A stretch of 17,468 bases of DNA from DASRCB01 sp035653295 (GTDB lineage: Bacteria; Acidobacteriota; Terriglobia; Bryobacterales; Bryobacteraceae). Positions 17,088 through 17,468 of the stretch are shown here, one piece after another. The position numbers were made by a program, and so were the translations under genes. Location: the NCBI GenBank assembly GCA_035653295.1, contig DASRCB010000132.1:1-17468 (forward strand), in the 5' to 3' direction. Each line of letters starts with the position of its first letter. Positions within the stretch are counted from its first letter, which is position 1. The notes under the pieces were generated by a model. The model did not search any database, was not told the DNA's origin, and saw nothing but the letters and a program-made list of their open reading frames with translations.

Positions 17088-17468
17088 GGCGTCCACCTTG
17101 CCGGCGCAGTTGCCGCAGCCGCCATTCGACATCCCTGCCAAGCACTCCCTGTTCAAGCAGCAAACGGGCCGAGGAATGGATCAGGTAAAGGAGCGCCGCG
17201 GGATTGGCGCTCCAGTCAGTTGTCAGACTTCGCTGCCGGGTTCGCAGCAGGCTGGCGGTTTGCGCCTCGAAGTGCAGCGCGTCCCAGGCGCACGGCTTTC
17301 CGGACTCCGCGGCTTCCCAGTCGAACACCGCAAGACCTGCGGCGGAGATGCGCGTGTTCCATGGCGCGAAATCGCCGTGTGATAACCCGCACTCGATGAT
17401 CGTGTTTACGTGCTCCCGTGAGGTGAATGTCAGTGCCTTTTCCACCAGATCGCGGCTGCCCGAATCCA
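17077..17468 (-). CDS. Phosphotransferase of the aminoglycoside-phosphotransferase/kinase-like fold, C-terminal part
   Basis: The gene is cut by the right edge; the frame stays open to the last base, giving about 130 residues. The kinase landmarks are LSHGDFAPWNTR, the Brenner-type catalytic loop (H-G-D with a following Asn), and LAVFDWEAA, where the Asp corresponds to the metal-binding Asp of the DFG-like site. APH-fold enzymes phosphorylate antibiotics, choline, sugars or lipid-linked intermediates. In a glycan operon a role in making or modifying a sugar or lipid precursor is more likely than resistance, but this is inference. The N-terminal lobe and start are outside the window. Its stop overlaps the flippase start by 11 bases, so it belongs to the same operon. 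Confidence 0.75.
   Translation of the reverse strand, partial: DSGSRDLVEKALTFTSREHVNTIIECGLSHGDFAPWNTRISAAGLAVFDWEAAESGKPCAWDALHFEAQTASLLRTRQRSLTTDWSANPAALLYLIHSSARLLLEQGVLGRDVEWRLRQLRRQGGRHAH

Overview
The window is high-GC bacterial DNA, densely coded on both strands. No stretch longer than about 120 bases lacks a gene, and I saw no tRNA, rRNA, CRISPR array, insertion sequence or phage gene. The style suggests an acidobacterium, possibly of the Solibacter/Bryobacter group. The main reason is a two-half MacB/FtsX-type permease of the kind greatly expanded in Acidobacteriota, plus a DUF4953-type zinc metalloprotease. This placement is an inference and no marker gene fixes it.

Left part, + strand (1-6191): the 3' end of a zinc-dependent metalloprotease; yajQ, a nucleotide-binding protein; an alpha/beta hydrolase; an HxlR-type regulator; a BNR/Asp-box beta-propeller protein; a MoaD/ThiS-like ubiquitin-fold protein ending in Gly-Gly; and a large permease gene split by a one-base frameshift near 4780. 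The regulator, propeller and MoaD-like genes are joined by ATGA stop/start overlaps and look like one translationally coupled unit.

Right part, - strand (17468 down to 6199): ten genes in one direction, most joined by 4-base overlaps. In transcription order they are a phosphotransferase (cut by the window edge), a Wzx-type flippase, a glycosyltransferase, an O-antigen ligase/polymerase, a second glycosyltransferase, a WecG/TagA glycosyltransferase and a polysaccharide deacetylase. A 71-base gap with a hairpin and a perfect Shine-Dalgarno follows. Then come a two-domain NRPS protein (adenylation plus peptidyl carrier), a cytochrome P450 and a GNAT-type acyltransferase. The first seven genes make, export and trim an extracellular polysaccharide or O-antigen-like glycan.

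The last three genes are the most interesting part. The NRPS protein has no condensation or thioesterase domain, so it should load one amino acid onto its own carrier domain. The P450 starts inside the NRPS stop codon and could oxidise the tethered residue. The GNAT protein, three bases further on, could transfer the product to an amine. This resembles the NovH/NovI arrangement of aminocoumarin biosynthesis, but inside a polysaccharide operon. A hydroxylated aminoacyl decoration of the glycan is my best hypothesis and is untested.
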